Shown piece by piece: positions 56,265 through 64,000 of a DNA stretch of 64,000 bases; position 1 is the stretch's first letter; the number at the start of each line of letters is the position of its first letter. The position numbers and the translations under genes are program-made. Under the pieces are notes generated by a model that saw only the letters and a list, made by a program, of their open reading frames with translations, was not told where the DNA came from and searched no databases. The stretch is from Candidatus Dadabacteria bacterium (GTDB lineage: Bacteria; Desulfobacterota_D; UBA1144; Nemesobacterales; Nemesobacteraceae), in assembly GCA_009837205.1 (NCBI GenBank), contig VXTZ01000007.1:40345-104344 (forward strand). The letters are read 5' to 3'.

Positions 56265-57028
56265 TGATTCGCTTGAAGAACAGAGAAGAGCTCAAACGCA
56301 TGAGGGCTGCTGGCAAGGTGGTTTCCGAAGTGCTTATGAGGCTTGAGGAAGAGGCAAAGGAGGGAGTGACCACTTGGGAGCTTAACGAGATTGCGGAGAG
56401 AATGTGCGCAACAGGAGGCTTTAAGCCCGCTTTTAAGGGTTACGCGAATTATCCGGCGTCGGTGTGCTTTGCCCTTAACGAGGAGATAGTGCACGGTATT
56501 CCCTCGAAGAAAAAGGTGCTTAAGGACGGGGACATAGTAGGAATAGATTTCGGAGTACTGCTGGACGGTTATTACGCCGATTCGGCAATAACGGTTGCGG
56601 TCGGTAAAATCCGTCCTGTTGCCGAGAAACTGCTTCGGGTTACCAGGGATTCCCTATACAGGGGCATAGACATGGTGAAAAGTTCAAACAGAGTTCTGGA
56701 TATATCAAAAGAGATACAGACCTATGTTGAAAATGAGGGTTTTTCTATAGTCAGAGATTTTGTTGGTCACGGAATAGGCAGAGAACTTCACGAGGAGCCG
56801 CAAGTGCCGAATTTTATTCCTCCGAATGGTAAGGGAGGAGGAATAAGACTTCGTTCTGGAATGGTCATGGCCATAGAACCTATGGTAAACGAGGGGTCGG
56901 AGAAAACGAAGATACTCGAAGACGGGTGGACGGCGGTTACTTATGATGGTAAACTTTCCGCTCATTTTGAGCATACTGTGGCCCTTACGGATAACGGCCC
57001 TGAAATTCTTACCGAAAGGATTCACTAG
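56264..57028 (+). CDS. map: Type I methionine aminopeptidase
   Basis: This dinuclear metalloprotease removes N-terminal Met. The 254-residue protein has VCFALNEEIVHGIPS with the substrate His, DFGVLLDGYYADSA with two metal Asp, VGHGIGRELHEEPQVPNF with the metal His and AIEPMVNEG with the metal Glu. adk-map-infA-rpmJ is the usual order after secY. Confidence 0.97.
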   Translation: MIRLKNREELKRMRAAGKVVSEVLMRLEEEAKEGVTTWELNEIAERMCATGGFKPAFKGYANYPASVCFALNEEIVHGIPSKKKVLKDGDIVGIDFGVLLDGYYADSAITVAVGKIRPVAEKLLRVTRDSLYRGIDMVKSSNRVLDISKEIQTYVENEGFSIVRDFVGHGIGRELHEEPQVPNFIPPNGKGGGIRLRSGMVMAIEPMVNEGSEKTKILEDGWTAVTYDGKLSAHFEHTVALTDNGPEILTERIH

Positions 57029-57037
57029 GAACGGGTG

Positions 57038-57259
57038 ATGGAGAAAGAAGAGAAAATAGAGTTTGAAGGAACTATAACCAAAGCTTTGCCCAATGCGATG
57101 TTCATGGTCGAGATAGAGAACAATCACGAGGTGCTGGCTTATGTGTCCGGTAAAATGAGAACCAGATTCATAAGGATACTTCCCGGAGACAGGGTAAAAC
57201 TTGAGATATCTCCCTACGATCTTACGAAGGGAAGGATTACCTACAGGCTCAAGAAATAA
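57038..57259 (+). CDS. infA: Translation initiation factor IF-1
   Basis: IF-1 occupies the A-site during initiation. The 73-residue protein has [39 protein letters not shown] and the end [16 protein letters not shown] start at ATG 57038; a GTG at 57035 is only one codon before it. It precedes rpmJ by 19 nt. Confidence 0.96.
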   Translation: MEKEEKIEFEGTITKALPNAMFMVEIENNHEVLAYVSGKMRTRFIRILPGDRVKLEISPYDLTKGRITYRLKK

Positions 57260-57278
57260 ACAGGGGGACGGAAGCAAG

Positions 57279-57392
57279 GTGAAAGTCAGGGCATCGGTAA
57301 AAAAAATATGCGACAAGTGCAAGATAATCAGACGCAAGGGAGTTGTGCGCGTGATCTGCGTTAACAAAAGATGCAAGCAGAGACAAGGATAG
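57279..57392 (+). CDS. rpmJ: 50S ribosomal protein L36, four-cysteine variant
   Basis: L36 is a 37-residue zinc ribbon in the large subunit. The start is GTG 57279 ([14 protein letters not shown]); the upstream open frame is just read-through of infA. The zinc ligands are Cys11, Cys14 and Cys27 as usual, but the fourth, normally His in the NPKHKQRQG end, is Cys32 here (NKRCKQRQG). The gene is too short to have appeared as a free-standing long frame and is easy to miss. It is followed 21 nt later by rpsM. Confidence 0.93.
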   Translation: MKVRASVKKICDKCKIIRRKGVVRVICVNKRCKQRQG

Positions 57393-57413
57393 CGCCGAGG
57401 AGGATATGCCTTA

Positions 57414-57794
57414 ATGCCCAGAATAGCAGGTGTTGACATACCGCTTAACAAAAGAGTAGAGGTAGGTCTTACGTATATCTACGGTATAGGTAGGGCGACT
57501 TCAAACGTTATACTCGATAAGGCCGGTATAGATATAAACAAAAAATCAGGGGATCTTGACGATCAGGAAGTAACAAAACTGCGGACGATAATTGAAGGCG
57601 AGTACACCGTTGAGGGAGATCTCAGAAAGGAGGTTCAGCTCTACATAAAGCGACTGGTGGAGATAGGTTGCTACAGGGGCATCAGGCATAGGACGGGACT
57701 TCCGGTAAGAGGACAGAAAACCAAGTCGAACGCAAGAACGAGAAAGGGTCGCAGGGGTACAGCCATAGCGAAGAAGAAGAAAGCCGGCAAATAA
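57414..57794 (+). CDS. rpsM: 30S ribosomal protein S13
   Basis: S13 contacts the P-site tRNA and the large subunit. The 126-residue protein has [33 protein letters not shown] and [20 protein letters not shown], with a basic C-terminal tail. It opens the alpha part of the cluster. Confidence 0.97.
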   Translation: MPRIAGVDIPLNKRVEVGLTYIYGIGRATSNVILDKAGIDINKKSGDLDDQEVTKLRTIIEGEYTVEGDLRKEVQLYIKRLVEIGCYRGIRHRTGLPVRGQKTKSNARTRKGRRGTAIAKKKKAGK

Positions 57795-57806
57795 GGGTTT
57801 TTCCAG

Positions 57807-58190
57807 ATGAGCAAAAAATTCACAAAGAAGAAAACAAAAAAATTCGTTGAACATGGAGTGGTCAACATACAGGCTACTTTTAACAACACTATAGTCACGA
57901 TCAGCGATATGAATGGAAACGTCATAGCTTGGTCAAGCGGCGGCAACAGGGGGTTTAAGGGCACTAGGAAGGGGACGCCGTTTGCTGCCCAGGTGGCGGC
58001 GGATGACGCATCGAAAAAGGCAAAGTCCCTTGGGCTGAAGTCAGCTAATGTTTACGTGAGCGGTCCCGGTCCCGGAAGGGAGCCGGCGATAAGAGCCGTT
58101 CAGGCTGCTGGGGTGAAAGTGACGATGATAAAGGATGTCACCCCGATCCCCCATAATGGTTGCAGACCACCTGGAAGAAGAAGGGTGTAG
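57807..58190 (+). CDS. rpsK: 30S ribosomal protein S11
   Basis: S11 sits in the platform near the E-site. The 127-residue protein has [38 protein letters not shown] and the end [18 protein letters not shown]. It is 51 bp before the rpsD TTG start. Confidence 0.97.
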   Translation: MSKKFTKKKTKKFVEHGVVNIQATFNNTIVTISDMNGNVIAWSSGGNRGFKGTRKGTPFAAQVAADDASKKAKSLGLKSANVYVSGPGPGREPAIRAVQAAGVKVTMIKDVTPIPHNGCRPPGRRRV

Positions 58191-58241
58191 GCATTGTGGG
58201 AGAGGTCATGTTCACGTTATTTGCGAGGAGGAAGAAGGTAA

Positions 58242-58880
58242 TTGGCTAGGTATAGAGGACCATCTTGTAAGCTTTGCAGGAGAGAGGGCGAACAGCTTTT
58301 TCTTAAGGGCGCTAGGTGTTATACGTCAAAATGTGCCATACAGAAAAGGCCTAACCGCGGACCTGGAGTTCACGGGGCCGCGATTGGCCGTTCCAAATTC
58401 TCCGACTACGGAATAAGATTGAGGGAAAAACAAAAAGTTAAGCGTATTTACGGGTTGACCGAAAAGCAGTTCAGCCGTTATTTTGCCGAGGCTGCGAGGA
58501 GAAGCGGAGTGACTGGAGCAATGCTCATACTGCTTCTTGAGAGAAGGCTTGACAATGTGGTCTACCGTCTCGGGTTTGCGAGTTCTCGCAACGAGGCCAG
58601 ACACTTAGTCTGGCTTGGACATGTTCTCGTGGACGGCAAGAGAGTCAACATTCCCTCTTTCAGCGTTGAGCAGGGAAACAAAATAGAAATCAAGACAAAA
58701 ACCAGAAGTAATCCGCACGTTAACCAGTCTCTTGAAGGTCTTGAGAGAAGGGGTTTTCCCCAGTGGCTCGAGCTTGACAGGGAAAATTACAGCGGAGTTG
58801 TAACCAAACTTCCTGAGAGAGAAGACGTGACGGTTCCCATAGATGAACAGTTGATCGTTGAGTTTTACTCAAGAGTCTAG
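58242..58880 (+). CDS. rpsD: 30S ribosomal protein S4, zinc-binding type
   Basis: S4 nucleates 30S assembly and represses the alpha operon in E. coli. The 212-residue protein has an N-terminal Cys site (PSCKLCRREG, then GARCYTSKC) that would bind zinc, as in many non-enteric bacteria, and the S4 RNA-binding domain with LERRLDNVVYRLGFASSRN and GHVLVDGKRVN. The start is TTG 58242, with GGAGG about 12 nt upstream. Confidence 0.95.
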   Translation: MARYRGPSCKLCRREGEQLFLKGARCYTSKCAIQKRPNRGPGVHGAAIGRSKFSDYGIRLREKQKVKRIYGLTEKQFSRYFAEAARRSGVTGAMLILLLERRLDNVVYRLGFASSRNEARHLVWLGHVLVDGKRVNIPSFSVEQGNKIEIKTKTRSNPHVNQSLEGLERRGFPQWLELDRENYSGVVTKLPEREDVTVPIDEQLIVEFYSRV

Positions 58881-58910
58881 AAAAGCCTGGCACACACGGA
58901 GGTGTGAAAC

Positions 58911-59936
58911 TTGGAGAATTTTCAGAAAAACTGGAGAGATTTGCAATATCCCAAAGCGCTTGAAAAAGACGAGCAGGTATCAACTCCTTTCTACAGCAAA
59001 TTTATCTGCGAACCTCTTGAACCGGGTTACGGTATTACCCTTGGTAACGCGCTTAGAAGGGTTCTCCTGTCCTCGATACAGGGTCCTGCTATTACCGCTG
59101 TCAAGATAGACAAAGTACGGCACGAGTTTTCTACCATACCGGGAGTTATGGAAGATGTTACTGAGATCATACTGAACCTTAAGAACGTGGATCTCAAAAT
59201 GCATACTTACGATCCGCAGACAGTAATTCTGAAAGCGGAGGGCCCGGCAGAAGTCAAAGCGTCCGACATAGAAACGACCCACATGGTGGAAGTGGTTAAC
59301 GGCGAACAGCACATAGCGACATTGGGAGATGACGCGAAGCTTGAAATGGAACTGACAGTGAAGATGGGAAGCGGTTACGAGCCAGTATCGAGAAGAGAGA
59401 CTGAGAAGTCAATAGGCCTGATACATGTTGATGCGTTTTTCTCGCCCGTCAAAAAAGTTAATTACTCAGTTACCAACGCCAGGGTAGGGCAGAGGACCGA
59501 TTATCAGAAACTGACCGTTGAAATATGGACAAACGGTACGATTCTTCCCGAAGAGGCGCTTGCTTACAGTGCAAAAATTATTAAACAGCAGCTAAACGTC
59601 TTCATTGATTTTGATGAGGAACTCGTAGACAAGGTGGAAGAGGAAGAGTCCATGGGTATAAGTGGGACCGACGACAAGCTTTTTATCCCTATAGAGGACG
59701 TGGAACTTTCGGTGAGATCTATAAACTGTCTTAAAAAGGCGGAAATAAAATACATTGGAGAAGTGGTTCAGAAGACAGAACAACAACTTCTTGATCTTGA
59801 GAATTTCGGAAAAACTTCCCTTGAAGAGGTGAACGCTAGACTTAAGGAAATGGGTCTGAGTCTTGGGATGGTTATAGACACCGAGGTCTTTGAAGACGAA
59901 AAGCAAAGGCGGAGTTCTGAGAATTCCGGGGAGTGA
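58911..59936 (+). CDS. rpoA: DNA-directed RNA polymerase alpha subunit
   Basis: Alpha nucleates RNA polymerase and binds promoters and regulators through its C-terminal domain. The 341-residue protein has the N-terminal domain with LEPGYGITLGNALRRVLLSS and the C-terminal domain with LSVRSINCLKKAEIKYIGE. GGAGG (58898-58902) is 8 nt before the TTG start. It follows rpsD and precedes rplQ, the standard alpha operon end. Confidence 0.97.
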   Translation: MENFQKNWRDLQYPKALEKDEQVSTPFYSKFICEPLEPGYGITLGNALRRVLLSSIQGPAITAVKIDKVRHEFSTIPGVMEDVTEIILNLKNVDLKMHTYDPQTVILKAEGPAEVKASDIETTHMVEVVNGEQHIATLGDDAKLEMELTVKMGSGYEPVSRRETEKSIGLIHVDAFFSPVKKVNYSVTNARVGQRTDYQKLTVEIWTNGTILPEEALAYSAKIIKQQLNVFIDFDEELVDKVEEEESMGISGTDDKLFIPIEDVELSVRSINCLKKAEIKYIGEVVQKTEQQLLDLENFGKTSLEEVNARLKEMGLSLGMVIDTEVFEDEKQRRSSENSGE

Positions 59937-59966
59937 TCGGGATTCGGGTCCGTATACGGTGGAAAG

Positions 59967-60545
59967 ATGAGACACAGAAAATCGGGAAGAAAACTGGGAG
60001 TTACTACAAAACACAGAAAGGCCATGTTCCGCAACATGGCTACAGACCTTTTGCGTAACGGCAGGATAAATACAACTGACACAAGGGCCAAAGAAATAAG
60101 AAGGGTTGTGGAGAAGCTCGTAACTTTGGGCAAAAACGGTAGTCTTCACGCGAGAAGAAAAGCTCTGGGATATATAAGGGATCGTGCAGTTGTGGAAAAA
60201 CTTTTCTCCGAGCTTGCCCAGAGGTATATGGAGCGTCCCGGTGGCTATACGAGGATTGTGAAGCTTGGTTACAGAAGGGGAGATAATGCCCCCATTTCTC
60301 TTGTTGAACTCGTGACCGAGGAGTACAAGGCCAAGAGAAAAAGACGGAAGGCAAAACCCAAGGCCGAAACCAAGAGCGCGCCGAAGAAAAGTTCGAAGAA
60401 GAAATCCGCAGAAGAACTTGGTCTGGTTGAGCAACAAGAAACCGCCGAGGGACAGGTGGACGAACAGGGTGAAGCCGAGATGACAGAAGCGGAATCCCAA
60501 GAACCCAAAGAGCAAGCCGGTTCTTCCGAAAAGACTGAGGATTAA
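59967..60545 (+). CDS. rplQ: 50S ribosomal protein L17 with long charged tail
   Basis: L17 lies near the tunnel exit. The first ~115 residues are normal L17: [40 protein letters not shown] and [20 protein letters not shown]. The protein then continues to 192 residues with a Lys-rich stretch ([12 protein letters not shown]) and an acidic Glu/Gln/Ser tail. Most L17 proteins end near 120-130 residues. The tail looks disordered; it is in frame and has no stop. This ends the ribosomal cluster. Confidence 0.95.
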   Translation: MRHRKSGRKLGVTTKHRKAMFRNMATDLLRNGRINTTDTRAKEIRRVVEKLVTLGKNGSLHARRKALGYIRDRAVVEKLFSELAQRYMERPGGYTRIVKLGYRRGDNAPISLVELVTEEYKAKRKRRKAKPKAETKSAPKKSSKKKSAEELGLVEQQETAEGQVDEQGEAEMTEAESQEPKEQAGSSEKTED

Positions 60546-60578
60546 TTCCTTCTTTTTTCCTCGCACATACCTAACGGG

Positions 60579-60607
60579 TTTTTTCCGTCTTCCCTATTAT
60601 TTATAAT
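60579..60607 (+). promoter_or_regulatory. Possible promoter of the flavin monooxygenase gene
   Basis: A perfect TATAAT (60602-60607) lies 7 nt before the ATG at 60615. A T-rich sequence 17 bp upstream serves as a poor -35. If used, the transcript would be leaderless. A weak hairpin (ACGG with CCGT, 60574-60588) just upstream of and overlapping it may be part of a terminator for rplQ. Confidence 0.35.
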
Positions 60608-60614
60608 AGACCTG

Positions 60615-61628
60615 ATGAAAAGAGTCGGGTTTATACTTGATGCAAGATCAATTGAAGAACTCAAGGATCTAGCTGTTGCTGCGGAGAAAGCGAATTTCCA
60701 CTCCGTCTGGGCTACGGAACTTTACAGGACTCCTTTTCAGCAGCTCTCTGCAATTGCTCCAGTCACCTCTGAAATAAAGCTCGGCACCGCAGTTGCTCTT
60801 GCCTTTGTGAGAAGCCCGCTGGTTACTTCCATTACTTCTCTTGATCTTGACGAAATTAGTTCGGGGAGGTTGATACTGGGTCTTGGTACCGGGGCAAAGA
60901 GAACGAACGAGAATTTCCACGGCGTTTTCTATGGAGACAGGCCGGTTGCGAGGATAAGGGAATGCGTTGGGTTAATAAGGGAAATTCTGTCCGAGGCTCA
61001 TACAGACAATGATATTGTTTTCGAAGGGCAGTTCTACAGAGTAAACACAAGGGGTTACAAAAGGGCTTTTGAACCTATCAGACAAAACATACCTATATTC
61101 GTGGCCGGTATAGGAAGCAACATGGTTGGTGCTGCTGCCGAAATCGCGGACGGTTACATGGGACATGTAGTCTGTTCGCTTGAATATATAAAAAGGGTAG
61201 TTTCACCTTCGCTTGAAGAAAGGCTTGAAAAACGTAGAAAAAACGGAGATTTTACGAAATGCTCGATTATTACCTGTGCCGTTTCCCATGACTGGGAGAG
61301 GGCGAGAGAAGCCGCTCGGGCGACCATAGCCTTTTACGCTACGGTAAAAGCCTATGATCCTCCTTTCAGGCTTCACAGTTTTACGGATGAGGTCAAAGGG
61401 ATAAGGGATGCTTTTCGTAGAAAAGATATCCGTGCGATGATAAAAGGTGTCAGTGATGAAATGGTTGAAGCGTTTGCTGTTGTGGGGGATGCGGAACATT
61501 GCAGGGAGAGAGTGGAGGAGTACAGGAAATATGTAGACCTTCCTGTACTCAGTGCCCCTCATTATTTTCTTGATTTCAGGGAGGTAAGGGAGTACCAGGA
61601 GCGATTGATCGAGGCTTTTGCCTCGTGA
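60615..61628 (+). CDS. LLM-class (luciferase-like) flavin-dependent oxidoreductase
   Basis: This family of TIM-barrel monooxygenases and reductases uses FMN or F420. The 337-residue protein has VWATELYRTPFQQL, IKLGTAVALAFVRSPL and GRLILGLGTGAKRTNENF, the family landmarks for the flavin pocket. Which flavin it uses and its substrate cannot be read. It stands alone after the ribosomal cluster and is followed 24 nt later by the epimerase gene, so the two may form a unit. Confidence 0.85.
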   Translation: MKRVGFILDARSIEELKDLAVAAEKANFHSVWATELYRTPFQQLSAIAPVTSEIKLGTAVALAFVRSPLVTSITSLDLDEISSGRLILGLGTGAKRTNENFHGVFYGDRPVARIRECVGLIREILSEAHTDNDIVFEGQFYRVNTRGYKRAFEPIRQNIPIFVAGIGSNMVGAAAEIADGYMGHVVCSLEYIKRVVSPSLEERLEKRRKNGDFTKCSIITCAVSHDWERAREAARATIAFYATVKAYDPPFRLHSFTDEVKGIRDAFRRKDIRAMIKGVSDEMVEAFAVVGDAEHCRERVEEYRKYVDLPVLSAPHYFLDFREVREYQERLIEAFAS

Positions 61629-61652
61629 GACCCGGGTTTTTCAGCTAGGAAA

Positions 61653-62549
61653 ATGAAAATACTTGTTTCGGGATCGACTGGAACCGTGGGAACCCATCTT
61701 CTTAATTCCATTCCCTCGGATTCCTATGAAGTATGGCGTCTTGTAAGGTCGCAGGTGGAAGGAGAGAATCTGATTTTCTGGAATCCAAAGGAGGGCTATG
61801 TCGAAGATCCATCTTTGCTTGAGGGTTTTGACGCTGTTATTCATCTCTCAGGGGAGAATATAGTGTGCAGATGGACTGAAGAGAAAAAGAATTCGATACG
61901 GCAGAGCAGGGTGCACAGTACCCGCTATTTGGTGAGTCTTTTCTCTGCGCTTCAACATCCTCCCAAAACCCTTATCTGTGCTTCGGCAATCGGTTACTAT
62001 GGGGACAGGGGGGAAGAAAGACTTACTGAGTGTTCCGTGGCTGGCTCTGGGTTTCTTCCTGATGTTTGCTGCGAATGGGAGAATGAGGCTCAAAGGGCCT
62101 CTGATCTTGGCGTAAGGGTCATAAACCTGCGTTTAGGCGTCGTACTAAGTCCCGAAGGAGGCATATTAAGTTCTTTGCTGCCTCTTTTTAAAATGGGTCT
62201 TGGGGGAGTTATTGGAAGTGGCGATCAGTACTTAAGCTGGATATCGATAGAAGATCTCTCGCGGATAATTATTTATCTGCTGGAGCGGGGAGAAGTAAAC
62301 GGTCCCGTTAATGCGGTATCTCCAAATCCGGTGACTAACAGGCAGTTTACCGCCACGCTTGCGTCAGTTCTACGAAGACCCGCATGGTTTTCAACTCCCG
62401 CATTTGCCGTAAGGCTTTTGTTCGGAGAGATGGGCCGCTCCACAATGCTTGCCGGCTGCCAGGTTTTTCCTGAGAAACTTCTTTCCTCCGGTTACGAGTT
62501 CTTGCACGAAGATCTGGGTTACGCACTTGAGGATGTTGTTCTGAGATAA
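61653..62549 (+). CDS. TIGR01777-family nucleoside-diphosphate-sugar epimerase-like protein
   Basis: This short-chain dehydrogenase/reductase (extended, YfcH-like) has the dinucleotide-binding start KILVSGSTGTVGTHLLNS and HLSGENIVCRWTEEKK, CASAIGYYGDRGEE with the YxxxR-type motif, and VVLSPEGGILSSLLPLFKMG, all typical of TIGR01777. The 298-residue length fits. AGGAAA precedes the ATG. The substrate is unknown for the family. It ends one base before pdxH. Confidence 0.85.
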   Translation: MKILVSGSTGTVGTHLLNSIPSDSYEVWRLVRSQVEGENLIFWNPKEGYVEDPSLLEGFDAVIHLSGENIVCRWTEEKKNSIRQSRVHSTRYLVSLFSALQHPPKTLICASAIGYYGDRGEERLTECSVAGSGFLPDVCCEWENEAQRASDLGVRVINLRLGVVLSPEGGILSSLLPLFKMGLGGVIGSGDQYLSWISIEDLSRIIIYLLERGEVNGPVNAVSPNPVTNRQFTATLASVLRRPAWFSTPAFAVRLLFGEMGRSTMLAGCQVFPEKLLSSGYEFLHEDLGYALEDVVLR

Positions 62550-62550
62550 A

Positions 62551-63195
62551 ATGTCGAAGAAAAATAAGTTCCATTCACGCCAGTACCTGAGATTGAAACT
62601 TGAAAGAAAAGATCTTGACGAAAACCCGTTTGTTCAGTTTGACCTCTGGTATGGCGAGGTTCTTAAAGCGGAAATCGATTTTCCAAACGCTTTTATTCTT
62701 TCTACGGTATGTGCGGATGGCGTTCCGTCCTCAAGAGTGGTGCTTCTCAAGGGTTATGACGAAAGGGGTTTTTCCTTCTATTCAAATTCTCTTAGTCGTA
62801 AGGGACGAGATATAGCTGAGAATCCGGTCGCTTCGCTTTGCTTTTGGTGGTCTGAATTTGAAAGGCAGGTGAAGATAGACGGCGAAGTCTCACTTCTGCC
62901 AGAACGGGAAGCCGATGAATATTTTACGTCTAGACCTCGCCAAAGCCGGATAGGGGCATGTGTTTCGAAGCAGAGCGAGGTTGTTGCAAGCAGGCAACTG
63001 CTTGAGGAGCAATACGACCAGTTCCGGTCTGAACGGAAAGGAAAAAGTATAGCGCGGCCTGAGCTCTGGAAAGGATACGTAGTGAGTCCAGTGCGCTTTG
63101 AGTTCTGGCAGGGAAGAAAGAACAGGCTTCACGATCGTTTCAGATATATTCCTTCCTCAGATGGTGGCTGGAGTATAGACAGGCTTTACCCATAG
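62551..63195 (+). CDS. pdxH: Pyridoxine/pyridoxamine 5'-phosphate oxidase
   Basis: PdxH makes pyridoxal phosphate with FMN. The 214-residue protein has STVCADGVPSSRVVLLKGYD, FYSNSLSRKGRDIAENPVAS, FWWSEFERQVKIDGEV and the C-terminal FEFWQGRKNRLHDRFRY, the FMN and substrate motifs. It starts one base after the epimerase stop, so both are expressed together. It is convergent with ubiE. Confidence 0.95.
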   Translation: MSKKNKFHSRQYLRLKLERKDLDENPFVQFDLWYGEVLKAEIDFPNAFILSTVCADGVPSSRVVLLKGYDERGFSFYSNSLSRKGRDIAENPVASLCFWWSEFERQVKIDGEVSLLPEREADEYFTSRPRQSRIGACVSKQSEVVASRQLLEEQYDQFRSERKGKSIARPELWKGYVVSPVRFEFWQGRKNRLHDRFRYIPSSDGGWSIDRLYP

Positions 63196-63225
63196 TCCGC
63201 GGAAAGAAGAATCGATAGCCCCTGA

Positions 63226-63903
63226 TTATCTGGTTGCGCGATAGAGCGCTACTACTCCCATAGTGAGTTCTGAGTATTGGCAATCCCGAAACCCCGCGTT
63301 TTCAAGATGGCTTATGAAATTCTTTCTTTGAGGAAACGCGGCGGCGGATTCAGCAAGATATCTGTATTCCTTGCCCCTGCCGTAAATGCTTCCGACAAGA
63401 GGCATCAAGACTCTGAAGTAAAACATGTATATGGGTTTGAAAACGGGATTTTTCGGAATCGCAAATTCAAGTATGAGGAGTTTTCCGTTTTCCCTTAGGA
63501 CCCTTCTCATCTCTCTCAGGGAAAGTTCGTAATCTACTGTGTTTCTTATACCGAATGCTATGGTGACGGAGTTAAACTGTTTTTCCGCAAAAGGGAGATT
63601 TTCAGCCGCGGCCGATACAAGAGCTATTTTGCCCCTTAAATCGAGGTCCTTAATTTTCTTTTTTGCTATCCGGAGCATGTTCATGCTGGGATCAATCCCG
63701 ACCGTTTTGGTTGCGGGGTGTTTTTTTGCGATTTCAATCGCAACTTCTGCCGTCCCGGTTGCTATGTCCAGGTTGTACTCGACATCGCGCAACTCTTCTG
63801 CGAGCTTCTTTCTCCAAAGTTTGTGAATTCCAAGGCTGAACAGAGTATTTAGCCAGTCGTAGTGACTCGCCACTTCATCGAAAATTTTCCTTGTTTCAGG
63901 CAT
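63226..63903 (-). CDS. ubiE: Demethylmenaquinone/ubiquinone methyltransferase
   Basis: UbiE/MenG methylates the quinone ring. The 225-residue protein has FDEVASHYDWLNTLFSLGIH, LDIATGTAEVAIEIAKK (SAM motif I), VSAAAENLPFAEKQFNSVTI and FGIRNTVDYELSLREM. The ATG overlaps the stop of the upstream gene by one base. It serves menaquinone or ubiquinone synthesis; which quinone the cell uses is not shown here. Confidence 0.95.
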   Translation of the reverse strand: MPETRKIFDEVASHYDWLNTLFSLGIHKLWRKKLAEELRDVEYNLDIATGTAEVAIEIAKKHPATKTVGIDPSMNMLRIAKKKIKDLDLRGKIALVSAAAENLPFAEKQFNSVTIAFGIRNTVDYELSLREMRRVLRENGKLLILEFAIPKNPVFKPIYMFYFRVLMPLVGSIYGRGKEYRYLAESAAAFPQRKNFISHLENAGFRDCQYSELTMGVVALYRATR

Positions 63904-64000
63904 CAGACGGATTCCAGAATCTTTTCTATGTGGGAGGTTCTGTTGAGAACATAGAAATGAATTCCAGGTACTTTTTCGGCGATAAGTTCCCTTACCTGGT
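63903..64000 (-). CDS. metF: 5,10-methylenetetrahydrofolate reductase, C-terminal part
   Basis: The gene runs off the right edge. The visible last 31 codons end in VPGIHFYVLNRTSHIEKILE, matching the C-terminus of MetF-like reductases (the GIHFYTLNRS end). MetF reduces methylene-THF to methyl-THF for methionine synthesis. The TGA at 63903-63905 overlaps the ubiE start. The call rests on a short segment. Confidence 0.7.
   Translation of the reverse strand, partial: QVRELIAEKVPGIHFYVLNRTSHIEKILESV

Noticed and set aside
60574-60588. Hairpin ACGG-N7-CCGT after rplQ as a terminator
   Set aside because: A 4-bp stem with no U-tract downstream is too weak to call on its own.

Overview
The window is a chromosomal segment of a Gram-negative-type bacterium of roughly mid GC content. 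Its best marker is a long str-S10-spc-alpha ribosomal cluster. Other pointers are a zinc-binding S14 of the short type, a solitary map gene, menaquinone/ubiquinone methyltransferase, and a type I-G (formerly I-U) CRISPR-Cas locus of the Geobacter kind. Together these suggest a deep-branching delta-proteobacteria-like or Dadabacteria-like lineage. That placement is a guess from gene order and protein style, not from a search. Several core genes use TTG starts behind good Shine-Dalgarno sequences.

Layout. 1-10.5 kb: type I-G CRISPR-Cas locus, all on the minus strand (cas3, csx17/cas8u, csb1/cas7, csb2/cas5-cas6, cas4-cas1 fusion, cas2). A repeat array runs off the left edge and two relic repeats lie on the other side of cas3. 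10.6-23.3 kb: housekeeping and accessory genes. These are photolyase, era, an enoyl-CoA hydratase, a ParD-nucleotidyltransferase fusion divergent from an AlbA/ATPase protein, an arsenate-reductase-like phosphatase, a nucleoside deoxyribosyltransferase, an alcohol dehydrogenase and an exonuclease, followed by two tandem split-zinc-ribbon proteins, hisIE, phoD and rpoZ. 23.3-28.3 kb: a lone hydantoinase A, an orphan binding lipoprotein, a Nudix hydrolase and a broken fic gene with a 17-bp tandem repeat. 28.4-32.1 kb: ssb and the glmU-glmS pair for UDP-GlcNAc supply.

32.2-41.0 kb: a type I restriction-modification operon (hsdM-hsdS-hsdR) whose last gene overlaps, by an ATGA junction, a single 949-codon gene. 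That gene encodes a complete PurD (GAR synthetase) followed in frame by an FRG domain and nine TPR repeats. It is the most unusual object in the window: a purine-biosynthesis enzyme joined to a domain pair often seen in accessory genes, and translationally coupled to a restriction system.

41.3-60.5 kb: a consensus promoter (TTGACA-N18-TATAAT) starts rpsL-rpsG-fusA-tuf-S10-spc-alpha, ending with rpoA-rplQ; secY, adk, map, infA and rpmJ are in the usual places and rpmD (L30) is absent. 60.6-64 kb: a luciferase-like oxidoreductase, a TIGR01777-type epimerase, pdxH, and, on the minus strand, ubiE/menG overlapping the end of metF.
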